Source: CAZWRK01 sp964635875 (lineage in GTDB: Bacteria; Pseudomonadota; Gammaproteobacteria; Burkholderiales; Aquaspirillaceae). Taken from it: a DNA stretch of 31,777 nucleotides. The stretch spans positions 1 to 31,777 of the forward strand of contig CAZWRK010000051.1 of NCBI GenBank assembly GCA_964635875.1. Reading direction: 5' to 3'. The stretch's first letter is position 1. Each line of letters starts with the position of its first letter. This document shows positions 16,044 through 24,310 of this stretch, one piece after another. The notes below the pieces were generated by a model, which was given only the letters and a program-made list of their open reading frames with translations, made no database searches and was not told the origin of the DNA. Position numbers and translations under genes: made by a program.

Positions 16044-16658
16044 TTATTGGGCTTGGCGTTTTTGGCTGCGATATTCCCAAGGGGCTTGGGGGGTCGCATC
16101 TTGCCAAAGCCCTGTGTGCGCTTGCCGTGCTTGTGCTTCTGCGTTTTGGTAGGCCGAAAAATCACTGCTGCCTTGTTTCTTAGCGTATTGGGTGTAATGC
16201 CATGCATAGCCGGCTTGGATCATGGCTAGATTTACATCATGTCCGGCGCGGCGCACCCGCCCTACGGTTCGCCCGTAGCGGTCTTTTTCGATCACTTCGA
16301 CTTCTACGCTCTGCCCAAAAACTAAAGAAGATAATTGTTCCTTGGCCTGTGCGCCGTGAGGTTGCGCTTTTTCAGGGGCATCAATAAACGCCATCCGAAT
16401 TTTGTGTTCTTGGAGTGCGCTATCGACGACAGTCACTGTATCGCCATCGGCTACTTTGGTGACGCGCCCAGAGACGGTATTGCCATTGCTGGGTTGGCCA
16501 AAAAAGAAACCGACGAGTAAAGCCAATAACGACAGGCCTGCGACCAATTTTTGTCGCGGGCTGGCGTTACCAAGCAGGGTCATGATTGCGTTAAGGGCTT
16601 TGGTTTGGTTTCTTTGCATGGCGGGTGTCGAGTGTTGAGTCAGAGAAAGGTGCGTCAT
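16044..16658 (-). CDS. Membrane-anchored thermonuclease-family (SNase-like) protein
   Basis: A 204-residue staphylococcal-nuclease-fold enzyme. An N-terminal hydrophobic segment (KLVAGLSLLALLVGFFFG, about 37-54) acts as a membrane anchor or uncleaved signal, placing the domain in the periplasm. The catalytic pattern is present: VADGDTVTV, then IRMAFIDAPEKAQPHG (Arg, Asp, and Glu/Asp of the Ca site), then KDRYGRTVGRV with the second Arg. The ATG at 16658 shares an ATGA overlap with the upstream adenosyltransferase stop; a later in-frame ATG (16619) would still keep the anchor. It is the last gene of the pepA operon and converges on nnr. Substrate, extracellular or internal nucleic acid, is unknown. 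Confidence 0.9.
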   Translation of the reverse strand: MTHLSLTQHSTPAMQRNQTKALNAIMTLLGNASPRQKLVAGLSLLALLVGFFFGQPSNGNTVSGRVTKVADGDTVTVVDSALQEHKIRMAFIDAPEKAQPHGAQAKEQLSSLVFGQSVEVEVIEKDRYGRTVGRVRRAGHDVNLAMIQAGYAWHYTQYAKKQGSSDFSAYQNAEAQARQAHTGLWQDATPQAPWEYRSQKRQAQ

Positions 16659-17224
16659 GCTTGTGCCGCACGGCTACGCGGTGATTGCCACAACACATCG
16701 GCGACACCGAGGCCTTGATTGAGATTGCGCGCAAGCACAAATAAGGTATCCGATAGCCGATTCAGGTAGCGCCGACAATTTGGCAGGGGATGTTCTGGCG
16801 TGTCTTGCTCGAGTGCGATCAGCGCACGTTCAGCGCGGCGCGCAATGGCGCGTGCCAAATGGGCGTATGCTGCTGCGCGACTGCCGCCGGGCAAGATAAA
16901 TTCAACCAGTGGCGGTAGTGTTGCATTCATCTCTGCCGTCCACGCTTCCAGCGCAAGCAAGCGTTCCTCAGATAGGGCGGAATAGCCAGGAACCGCGAGT
17001 TCACTGCCCAAATCAAACAAGTCATTTTGGATGCTTTGGAGTGCCGTGCCGACGGCGGGCGGCAGTGTCTCAGTGAGTAGAAGCCCAATCATGCTGTTGA
17101 GTTCATCCACTTCGCCGAGCGCGTGAACGCGTGTTGAATTTTTCGAAACGCGCGAGCCATCGCCGAGGCCGGTGCTGCCATCATCGCCGGTGCGCGTGGT
17201 AATTTTGCTGAGTCGGTAGCCCAT
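16655..17224 (-). CDS. Cob(I)yrinic acid a,c-diamide / cob(I)alamin adenosyltransferase, PduO type
   Basis: Transfers adenosyl from ATP to cob(I)alamin to form coenzyme B12. The 189-residue protein is the PduO/MMAB type (not CobA or EutT). The N-terminal ATP loop is KITTRTGDDGSTGLGDGSRV (from residue 7) and the C-terminal motif CRRYLNRLSDTLFVLARNLN belongs to the five-helix trimeric fold. The frame opens further upstream inside holC, but the ATG before GYRLSKIT fits the family and starts one base after the holC stop. No other cobalamin gene or B12 riboswitch is visible here, so it is probably used for salvage. Confidence 0.95.
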   Translation of the reverse strand: MGYRLSKITTRTGDDGSTGLGDGSRVSKNSTRVHALGEVDELNSMIGLLLTETLPPAVGTALQSIQNDLFDLGSELAVPGYSALSEERLLALEAWTAEMNATLPPLVEFILPGGSRAAAYAHLARAIARRAERALIALEQDTPEHPLPNCRRYLNRLSDTLFVLARNLNQGLGVADVLWQSPRSRAAQA

Positions 17225-17225
17225 A

Positions 17226-17645
17226 TTAGTGTTGCGCCATATCGTGGTAGGTGATGTCGAAGCCCTGTGCTTTATAGGTGCGCGCGACAGTGCGTGCACG
17301 CGCTAGCGCATCAGGATTTTGCCCAATAATTTCCAAAATGCGCGTGTAGTGCGCCGGATTTGGTAAAGGCTCTGCGGTGAGGTTGAGTACAACGCGTGGC
17401 GGCGATTCGAGCGGAACGCAGCTGAGTAAAATCGGCGTTTGGGCAGCGATAGGGGCTTCTGCGCGGCAGTGGGGAACAAAGCTCCCCGCCTGAAAAGTCC
17501 ATAGTTGCTCATCAAACTGGGTTCGCGCGGCTTCGTCCTCAAGAAAAATCAATAAGGACTCGCCGCGCCGATACACGGTTTGCGCCAACCGACAAGCGAA
17601 TAGGCTTGGGTTGGCGACATGGTGATAAAAATCAACTTGCGTCAT
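17226..17645 (-). CDS. holC: DNA polymerase III subunit chi
   Basis: The chi subunit of the clamp-loader-associated chi-psi pair, which links the replicase to single-strand-binding protein. It is 139 residues (E. coli 147). The N-terminus (TQVDFYHHVANP), the LAQTVYRRGESLLIFLEDEAARTQFDEQLWTF stretch (about 21-52, shown here in part) and the FVPHCRA loop match HolC. The ATG at 17645 lies 14 bases inside the pepA frame; a further ATG three bases upstream is possible. The pepA-holC adjacency is conserved across proteobacteria, supporting the assignment. Confidence 0.93.
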   Translation of the reverse strand: MTQVDFYHHVANPSLFACRLAQTVYRRGESLLIFLEDEAARTQFDEQLWTFQAGSFVPHCRAEAPIAAQTPILLSCVPLESPPRVVLNLTAEPLPNPAHYTRILEIIGQNPDALARARTVARTYKAQGFDITYHDMAQH

Positions 17646-19197
17646 CATCGCCCGCAGTATCGCTAACATCGCGGCGTGGGCGGCCCCGACGGACGACATT
17701 CCCCGCAGCGATCTCTGCGCGCTCAATCAAAAATTGGCTGAGTAATGGAACAGGGCGGCCGGTTGCGCCTTTGTCTTTGCCGCTTTTCCATGCCACGCCT
17801 GCAATATCCAAATGCGCCCAGTCGTAGTTTTTGGTGAAGCGTGCCAAGAAGCTGGCGGCAGTGATGGAGCCTGCTGGGCGGCCACCGGTGTTGACCATGT
17901 CGGCAAACGGGCTTTTGATCAAATCTTGATATTCTTCAAAGAGCGGCATTTGCCAAGTGCGGTCGCCGCATTCTTCACCGGCCATCATCAGTTCGCGCGC
18001 GAGGCTGTCTTGGTTACTAAACACGGCCGAGGTGAAATGGCCCAATGCGATGATGCATGCGCCGGTCAGTGTTGCGACATCAATGACCGTTTGCGGCTTA
18101 AAGCGCTCGGCATAGGTCAGCGCATCGCACAAAATGAGACGGCCTTCGGCATCGGTATTGAGGATTTCGATGGTTTGGCCAGACATCGAGGTGACAATGT
18201 CGCCGGGCTTGTTCGCACCGCCAGAGGGCATGTTTTCGCAGGTCGGAACCAATACAACAAGGTTGATGCCAAGCTTCATTTCGACCACGGCTTTGAATGT
18301 GCCCAATACGGTCGCGGAGCCGCACATGTCGTATTTCATTTCGTCCATGCCTTCGCCGGGCTTGAGCGAAATCCCGCCTGAATCAAAGGTAATGCCTTTG
18401 CCGACGAGGACAATCGGAGCGACATCTTCTGCTGCGCCTTGGTATTTCAAGACGATAAATTTCGGCGGTTCAATGCTGCCTTTGGCCACCGAGAGGAATG
18501 AGCCCATTTTGAGGGCTTCCAGTTCGGCTTGATCAAGGATTTCGACGCTGGTTTCGTCGCTCACAGCGAGTGAACGAGCGGTTTCTGCCAGATAAGTCGG
18601 GGTGCAAATATTGCCGGGTAAGTTGCCTAGATCGCGGGCAAGCCGCATCCCGTCGGCAATGGCGAGGCCACGTACCAGCCCAGATTCGCCTTCATTGAGT
18701 TCGTTGCGGCGCGCGACGGAGAGGGTGATTTTACGCAGCTGGCGCGGATGCTCGTCGCGGTTGCTTTTGAATTGCTCGAATTTGTAAAGCGCGTCCATGG
18801 TCGCTACGACAGCTTCTTGAATCATCCAGCTGACATCATGTTTGCGCAGGGTGATTTCGCTGAGGTAACTCACAGCCTCGACGGCGGCAGTTTGTGTAAG
18901 GGCCTTGATCGAAGCGCGCATGCACTCGCGATATTCTTTTTCGCGGAAATCGCGCTCTTTCCCCAAGCCGACCAACATCACGCGGTCGCAGAGTGTGTGC
19001 GGTACTGAATGTAGAACCAGTGTTGAACCCAGTTTGCCTTCCATATCACCGCGCCGTAGCACGTCGCTAATAAAGCCGTTGGAGATCCGATCGATCAGAT
19101 CTGCGGCGAAGGAAAGTTTACGAGATTCATATACACCGACGATGACGCAGGCCACGCGCTGTTTTTCCGGGCTGCCGCTTTTTATGCTAAAGTCCAT
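17632..19197 (-). CDS. pepA: Leucyl aminopeptidase PepA
   Basis: A two-metal M17 aminopeptidase, usually a cytoplasmic hexamer; in E. coli it also binds DNA in plasmid recombination and carAB control. The protein has 521 residues (E. coli 503). The N-terminal macro-like domain covers about 1-160. The catalytic domain shows VGKGITFDSGGISLKPG (metal and Lys ligands), the DMCGSA segment and the signature NTDAEGRLILCDAL. The C-terminus runs about 25 residues past the usual end (after LIERA) with a basic VRRGRPRRD stretch and an acidic last segment. The frame is open for 99 more codons upstream, but that would cover the promoter; the ATG before DFSIKSG is chosen. Head of the pepA-holC-adenosyltransferase-nuclease operon. 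Confidence 0.96.
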   Translation of the reverse strand: MDFSIKSGSPEKQRVACVIVGVYESRKLSFAADLIDRISNGFISDVLRRGDMEGKLGSTLVLHSVPHTLCDRVMLVGLGKERDFREKEYRECMRASIKALTQTAAVEAVSYLSEITLRKHDVSWMIQEAVVATMDALYKFEQFKSNRDEHPRQLRKITLSVARRNELNEGESGLVRGLAIADGMRLARDLGNLPGNICTPTYLAETARSLAVSDETSVEILDQAELEALKMGSFLSVAKGSIEPPKFIVLKYQGAAEDVAPIVLVGKGITFDSGGISLKPGEGMDEMKYDMCGSATVLGTFKAVVEMKLGINLVVLVPTCENMPSGGANKPGDIVTSMSGQTIEILNTDAEGRLILCDALTYAERFKPQTVIDVATLTGACIIALGHFTSAVFSNQDSLARELMMAGEECGDRTWQMPLFEEYQDLIKSPFADMVNTGGRPAGSITAASFLARFTKNYDWAHLDIAGVAWKSGKDKGATGRPVPLLSQFLIERAEIAAGNVVRRGRPRRDVSDTAGDDDAS

Positions 19198-19329
19198 GGC
19201 TGTCTTTCCCCTGTTTGCCGTCGGTCGCCGGCAATGCCAAAACTGATGAAAACGAACCCTGCCGCGACCTGCGGCACAGTGTGACATAGGCGTTTCCGAT
19301 TTGTCCGCGCCGTAGCGCACGGATGGTCG

Positions 19330-19358
19330 GTTATCCGCCCGATCATGATTTTTGTCAA
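19330..19358 (-). promoter_or_regulatory. Sigma-70 promoter of pepA
   Basis: On the minus strand a perfect TTGACA (19358-19353) is followed after exactly 17 bases by GATAAC (4 of 6). The start would be near 19322, giving a leader of about 125 bases. Its -35 lies on the same bases as the -35 of the opposing lptF promoter candidate. Confidence 0.65.
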
Positions 19359-19379
19359 ACAGGTCTGAATTATCACAAT
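19352..19379 (+). promoter_or_regulatory. Sigma-70 promoter candidate of lptF
   Basis: TTGTCA (5 of 6) and CACAAT (4 of 6) are separated by 16 bases. A start near 19386 would leave a leader of about 26 bases before the lptF ATG. The hexamer TTGTCA overlaps the pepA TTGACA on the other strand by five bases. Confidence 0.5.
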
Positions 19380-19411
19380 TCCGCGCCCAACATGTCAAAA
19401 AGGCTGTTTTT

Positions 19412-20506
19412 ATGATTTTCCAGCGTAGTGTGATTCGTGAACTCACAACGGTCGCATTCGCCGTATTTTCCGTTTTACTGGCGATTTTGCTCACGACACA
19501 AATTATTCGCTTATTTGATCAAGCGGCCGCCGGAAATCTGGCAACTGATGCGATTTTTGCCATGATCGCTTTTACGGCTTTGGCGAGCTTTGGAACGTTG
19601 TTGTCAATTACGGTGTTTATTGCTGTTCTAGTGGTTTTGACACGCATGTATCGCGATCACGAAATGGCCGTATGGATGACCGCTGGGCTGTCGCCGGTAC
19701 GCTTGATTCGCCCGGTTTTGGGTTTTGCGGTGCCATTGGCGTTATTGGTGATGGTGGTCAGTTTGTTGCTTGCTCCATGGGCGCAGCGTAAAGGCAATGA
19801 ATATGCCGATATATTGCAGCAGCGCGAAGAGGTGAGTGCGCTAGCGCCCGGTGTTTTTAAAGAAGCCAAAAATGCGGAAAGGGTGTATTTCGTTGAGAAT
19901 TTCTCAGGCGAAAATGGCTCTGCAAATAATATTTTTGTGCAAAGCGTCGAGAATGGACAAATTGTCACGATTTTCGCAAAACAGGGTTTTTTGCAAACCA
20001 CCTCCGAAGGTGAGCGTTATCTTGTTTTGGAGCACGGTTATCGCTACGACGGCCGTGCAGGGCAGGCTGATTTCAAGACGATGGAATTTTCGCGCTATAA
20101 GGTCAAAATTGCGCAAAACATTCGTACCAACGAACATCGAGAAAGCAAGTCTCGCGATACCCTTATTCTTTGGCAAAACGATACGCCAAGCGATCGCGCT
20201 GAACTGGCGTGGCGGTTGTCGATGCCGATTAGCGCGGTGATTTTAGCGCTGTTGGCGGTGCCTTTGGCTACATACAACCCGCGTGCCGGTCAGGGTTTTA
20301 ATTTGCTGATTGCGGTCTTTGTGTATCAATTGTATTGGCAGGGCATGAATCTGGTGCAAAGCCAGATCGCCCAAGGCGAATATGGCAGTGCTTTCTCGAT
20401 TCTTCCGCTTCATTTTGGGATGTTGGCATTATTCATGCTTGGCATGTTTATCCGTGCTGGCGGCCTGATCCGTTTCCGACACTTCAAATTTTTTCGCGCA
20501 TCATGA
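19412..20506 (+). CDS. lptF: LPS export ABC transporter permease LptF
   Basis: One of the two membrane subunits of LptB2FG, which extracts LPS from the inner membrane. The 364-residue protein has the YjgP/YjgQ layout: three N-terminal membrane segments (about 15-35, 50-80, 100-125), a periplasmic jellyroll of about 130 residues, and three C-terminal segments. The N-terminus IFQRSVIRELTTVAFAVFSVLLAILLTTQ is typical of LptF (segment at residues 2-30, key IxREL). The frame opens 60 bases earlier, but the ATG before IFQRS fits the family and the promoter. The stop overlaps lptG by four bases. Confidence 0.95.
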   Translation: MIFQRSVIRELTTVAFAVFSVLLAILLTTQIIRLFDQAAAGNLATDAIFAMIAFTALASFGTLLSITVFIAVLVVLTRMYRDHEMAVWMTAGLSPVRLIRPVLGFAVPLALLVMVVSLLLAPWAQRKGNEYADILQQREEVSALAPGVFKEAKNAERVYFVENFSGENGSANNIFVQSVENGQIVTIFAKQGFLQTTSEGERYLVLEHGYRYDGRAGQADFKTMEFSRYKVKIAQNIRTNEHRESKSRDTLILWQNDTPSDRAELAWRLSMPISAVILALLAVPLATYNPRAGQGFNLLIAVFVYQLYWQGMNLVQSQIAQGEYGSAFSILPLHFGMLALFMLGMFIRAGGLIRFRHFKFFRAS

Positions 20507-21576
20507 TGCTTATTAGCCGATACCTTTTAAGTCATATCAGCCGTGCAACAGTGTTTGCACTGCTGATTTTGGCATCGCTGTTTTTCTTCTTTGATGTGTT
20601 GGGCGAGCTGTCCGATGTGGGCGTGAAAGGCTACGACCTTAAAACGATGTTTAGCGTGACCGCGTTGATGTTGCCCGGCCACCTCTACGAACTTCTGCCA
20701 TTAGCTGTGTTGATCGGTTCAATTTCGGCGCTGAGCTTGCTCGCGGGGCATTCGGAATACACCGTAATTCGTGCATCTGGGGTTTCGCTGCTGCGGATGG
20801 TTTCGATCTTGGGGGGCATTGGGCTGCTCTTTGCGGTGTTGACCTTTGTGACCGGCGAGTTTCTCGCGCCACAAGCCGAACAGGCCTCTGAGCGCTTGAA
20901 GCTGCACGCGACCCGTTCGGTTGTTGCCCAAGAGTTTCGCTCGGGGCTGTGGGTCAAAGATGACAATCACTTTATTAATATTCGCGAGATGCTGCCAGAT
21001 AACACCCTGTTAGGCGTGAGAATTTATACCTACGATAAAATGCACCGCCTACTTGAAACGCGCTACGCCGAGCGCGGGGAATATCAAACCGATGGCAGCT
21101 GGACATTATTTGATGTTCAGCAAACGCAGCTTGGCGACACAAAAACGCAGGTTCAGCGTTTCCCTTCTTTGCGCTGGGAGTCGGTCTTACGTCCAGACAT
21201 TCTATCCGTGTTGTTGGTGGTGCCAGAGCAAATGTCCGCGATGAATTTAACGCGCTATATTGAACATCTGGCGGCCAATAAACAGCAAACCACCCGTTAT
21301 GAAATCGCCCTATGGAGTAAGTTGTTTTATCCCTTAGCGTGTTTGTCGATGGCGTTAGTCGCGTTGGGGTTTATTCCCCTTAACCAGCGTCAAACCAGTC
21401 TGGGAACGCGGGTTTTTGTCGGCATTTTAATTGGCCTTGGATTTCATCTTCTAAACCGCCTGTTCAGTCATTTGGGATTGTTATATGACTGGCCTGCACC
21501 TGCTGTCACCACGATACCGACCCTGCTCTTTTTGCTGGGCGGTGCCGGTTTGATTTATTACCGCGAAAGACGTTGA
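20503..21576 (+). CDS. lptG: LPS export ABC transporter permease LptG
   Basis: The partner of LptF in LptB2FG. The 357-residue protein has the same arrangement of three membrane segments, a periplasmic jellyroll and three membrane segments. The N-terminal ISRYLLSHISRATVFALLIL and the LPGHLYELLPLAVLIGSI segment are characteristic of LptG. It begins with tandem ATGs; the first overlaps the lptF stop (ATGA). The stop TGA shares its last base with the glnD ATG, so lptF-lptG-glnD are one coupled unit. Confidence 0.96.
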   Translation: MMLISRYLLSHISRATVFALLILASLFFFFDVLGELSDVGVKGYDLKTMFSVTALMLPGHLYELLPLAVLIGSISALSLLAGHSEYTVIRASGVSLLRMVSILGGIGLLFAVLTFVTGEFLAPQAEQASERLKLHATRSVVAQEFRSGLWVKDDNHFINIREMLPDNTLLGVRIYTYDKMHRLLETRYAERGEYQTDGSWTLFDVQQTQLGDTKTQVQRFPSLRWESVLRPDILSVLLVVPEQMSAMNLTRYIEHLAANKQQTTRYEIALWSKLFYPLACLSMALVALGFIPLNQRQTSLGTRVFVGILIGLGFHLLNRLFSHLGLLYDWPAPAVTTIPTLLFLLGGAGLIYYRERR

Positions 21577-24149
21577 TGATGACTCCTCACCCGCATCTAA
21601 GTGTTTGGCGCGATGCTTTAACGCAACAACGCGCCGAGATGGCCGAGCAATTTTGTAAACGTCGCGATGCTGGTGCGTTGCTGACGGCACACAGCGCTGT
21701 GGTCGATCAGACGATCCAAACCATTTGGCAAGAAGAAGGCCTTGGCGAGCAGGCGGCTTTGGTCGCGGTGGGCGGCTATGGTCGTGGTGAGCTGTTTCCC
21801 CATTCTGATGTTGATCTGCTGCTGTTGCTTCCCGATCAACCGACGCCCGAGTTACTTGCGCAGGCGGCCGAGTTGATTCGCTTATTTTGGGATGTGGGCT
21901 TGGAGGTGGGGCACAGTGTGCGCACGATTCAAGAATGCCTAGACGAAGCGACAAACGACATTACGATCGAAACCACGCTGCTCGAAAATCGTTTTTTATG
22001 TGGTCATGCCGGATTGTATGCCGAGCTTGCCACCGCGCTTGAGTCGCATCGTGATCCTCTGGCTTTTTTTGAAGCAAAGGTTGCAGAGCAAGCACAACGT
22101 CATGTGCGTTATTTTGGCGTCACCAATAACCTTGAGCCGAATCTTAAAGAAAGTCCTGGTGGTTTGCGTGATTTGCATACCCTCATTTGGGCGGCGAAGG
22201 CGATTGGCCTTGAAAGCCAATGGAGCGCATTAGCACATAGTGGCATTTTGACGCGCGCGGAAGCTCGGTTATTAGAGAATACCGAGCGCCGTCTGCAGAC
22301 ATTGCGGATTGACCTGCATTTAATGGCACGGCGGCGCGAAGATCGATTGATTTTTGATTTGCAGCAAAAGGTCGCCGAGGCGTGGGGATTGAGTAATAAC
22401 AAGCAATTGCGCGCCAGTGAGCAATTGATGGAAATTTATTATCGTGCCGCGCGAATTGTGATTCAATTAAATGGCATTTTATTGCCGAATTTACGGAATC
22501 GCTTATATTCTCAAGCAAAGCAAAATACCGTTTTATTAAATGATCGCTTTAAATCAATTAATGGAATGTTGGCGTTACGCAAACTTGATTATTTTGAGAA
22601 AAACCCCGGCGCGATTCTCGAAACTTTTATTTTATTAGCGCAGCATTCCGAGTTATCTGGAATTGCGCCCAGAACGCTGCGGGCCTTATGGCATGCACGC
22701 GGCAAAATTAATGAGCGTTTTCGGCGCGATCCAGAAAACCAAGCGTTATTTTTGCAGCTATTGCGTGAGCCAGCGGGGGTGACGCGTGCGCTGCGGCGAA
22801 TGAATGTGTACGGGGTACTTGGGCGGTATCTACCGGCCTTTGGCAAAATTATTGGCCGCATGCAGCATGATTTGTTTCATGTTTATACCGTCGACGAACA
22901 TATTTTGATGGTGGTGCGCAATTTACGGCGTTTTGCGGTGTCGGCGTTCAACCATGAATACCCTCTGCTGAGCCGCTTGATTAGCGATTTTGAACGCCCA
23001 GAGACTTTATATATTGCCGGTCTGTTCCACGATATTGCCAAAGGTCGAGGTGGGGACCATTCCGCACTCGGAACGGTTGACGCGCGTGAGTTTTGTGAAC
23101 AACACGGCATTCGCAGCGACGACACCGACCTGATTGTATGGTTGGTGCAGGAGCATCTCACCATGTCGATGGTGGCGCAAAAGCAAGATATTTATGACCC
23201 TGAAACCGTGCATCGTTTTGCCGATCGCGTTGCGACACCTCGGCGTTTAATCGCTTTGTATTTGCTCACTGTAGCTGATATTCGCGGCACCAGTCCCAAG
23301 GTCTGGAATGCGTGGAAAGCTAAGCTGCTGGAAGATTTATTCCATAGCACATTGCGTTATTTGTCGCGCGGTGGCGAGTTAGATTTAGCCTCGGCGCTGG
23401 AAGAGCGACAACATGAAGCACAGGTCCTGCTACGCTTGCATGCGGTGCCCGACGGTGCAGAAGCGAAGCTATGGAGTAAGTTGGATTCAGTGTATTTCAT
23501 GCGTCATGAAGCGCGGGAAATTGCTTGGCATGCACGCGTATTAAATCGATTCTCTGAGACCAAAGAGCCGATTATTCGGGCGCGATTATCTGACGATCGC
23601 GAAGGCATTGATGTGTTGCTGTATTCCCCCGATTTGCCGGACCTTTTTGCACGCATTTGTCTCTTTTTTGGCAGCACGCCTTACAGCATTGCCGATGCCA
23701 AGGTGTACACCACTCACGATGGCTACGCTCTAGACTCTTTCCATGTCTTTATTCCCGAGCAAGATGGCGAGCAAGGCTATCGGGAAATGATCCAGTTTAT
23801 TGAATTTGAGTTGAGTAAGGCGATTCTCAGCGTTGAGCCTTTAAAGCCGCCTTCTGCTGGACGCTTAAGCCGGCACCTCAAGCACTTTCCCATTCATCCG
23901 CAGGTGAGTATTCGCCCAGATGATCGCGATGCTGGGCATGTGCTATCGGTGGTGTCGGGGGATCGGCCGGGGCTGCTGGCGCGAATTGCCTGTGTGTTGT
24001 CGGGCTATCAGGTAAGTATTCACTCTGCAAAAATTATGACTTTGGGAAGTCGGGCCGAGGATTCTTTCTTATTAACCGGTCCAGCCTTACGCGACCCGAA
24101 AACCTTATTGCACATTCAAGCTGATTTGTTAGATGTATTACGCGTCTAG
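21576..24149 (+). CDS. glnD: Bifunctional uridylyltransferase/uridylyl-removing enzyme GlnD
   Basis: The primary nitrogen sensor: uridylylates PII protein when glutamine is low and removes the group when it is high. The protein is 857 residues (E. coli 890). The nucleotidyltransferase motif GGYGRGELFPHSDVD is at residues 66-80. A GlnD helical linker follows, then the HD hydrolase domain with LFHDIAKGRGGDHS (about 482-495). Two C-terminal ACT domains for glutamine sensing lie at about 690-770 and 788-857. All active-site motifs are intact. The ATG at 21576 overlaps the lptG stop by one base; the next codon is also ATG. A very strong terminator follows 17 bases after the stop. Neither glnB nor glnA is in the window. 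Confidence 0.97.
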   Translation: MMTPHPHLSVWRDALTQQRAEMAEQFCKRRDAGALLTAHSAVVDQTIQTIWQEEGLGEQAALVAVGGYGRGELFPHSDVDLLLLLPDQPTPELLAQAAELIRLFWDVGLEVGHSVRTIQECLDEATNDITIETTLLENRFLCGHAGLYAELATALESHRDPLAFFEAKVAEQAQRHVRYFGVTNNLEPNLKESPGGLRDLHTLIWAAKAIGLESQWSALAHSGILTRAEARLLENTERRLQTLRIDLHLMARRREDRLIFDLQQKVAEAWGLSNNKQLRASEQLMEIYYRAARIVIQLNGILLPNLRNRLYSQAKQNTVLLNDRFKSINGMLALRKLDYFEKNPGAILETFILLAQHSELSGIAPRTLRALWHARGKINERFRRDPENQALFLQLLREPAGVTRALRRMNVYGVLGRYLPAFGKIIGRMQHDLFHVYTVDEHILMVVRNLRRFAVSAFNHEYPLLSRLISDFERPETLYIAGLFHDIAKGRGGDHSALGTVDAREFCEQHGIRSDDTDLIVWLVQEHLTMSMVAQKQDIYDPETVHRFADRVATPRRLIALYLLTVADIRGTSPKVWNAWKAKLLEDLFHSTLRYLSRGGELDLASALEERQHEAQVLLRLHAVPDGAEAKLWSKLDSVYFMRHEAREIAWHARVLNRFSETKEPIIRARLSDDREGIDVLLYSPDLPDLFARICLFFGSTPYSIADAKVYTTHDGYALDSFHVFIPEQDGEQGYREMIQFIEFELSKAILSVEPLKPPSAGRLSRHLKHFPIHPQVSIRPDDRDAGHVLSVVSGDRPGLLARIACVLSGYQVSIHSAKIMTLGSRAEDSFLLTGPALRDPKTLLHIQADLLDVLRV

Positions 24150-24166
24150 CTTTTATGAGGACTTAA

Positions 24167-24208
24167 ACATAAAAAATCCCCTTGGTTTTCCAAGGGGATT
24201 TTTTATGT
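24167..24208. terminator. Strong Rho-independent terminator after glnD
   Basis: A 19-bp perfect stem (ACATAAAAAATCCCCTTGG and its complement) with loop TTTT; the T tract of the 3' arm is at 24199-24204. It closes the lptF-lptG-glnD operon and could act on both strands. Confidence 0.92.
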
Positions 24209-24235
24209 GCTCAAAATGATGCGATGCATTATAAA

Positions 24236-24265
24236 TTTACTTTCATGAAATTGTGCAGCTATAAT
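24236..24265 (+). promoter_or_regulatory. Sigma-70 promoter candidate of the chemoreceptor
   Basis: TTTACT (4 of 6) is followed after 18 bases by a perfect TATAAT. The start would be near 24272, about 39 bases before the chemoreceptor ATG. No sigma-28 flagellar pattern (TAAA-N15-GCCGATAA) is seen. Confidence 0.55.
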
Positions 24266-24310
24266 AATTTTCCGGTCATTCAGTTTAATGCCAAACACAA
24301 GATAAAAGCC

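Noticed and set aside
16655..17300. Cobalamin riboswitch linked to the adenosyltransferase gene
   Set aside because: The gene starts one base after holC with no leader, and the pepA leader (about 125 bases) is too short and lacks a recognisable B12-box.
19198..19494. 99-codon N-terminal extension of PepA
   Set aside because: It runs through the divergent promoter region and into lptF; the shorter start matches the family.
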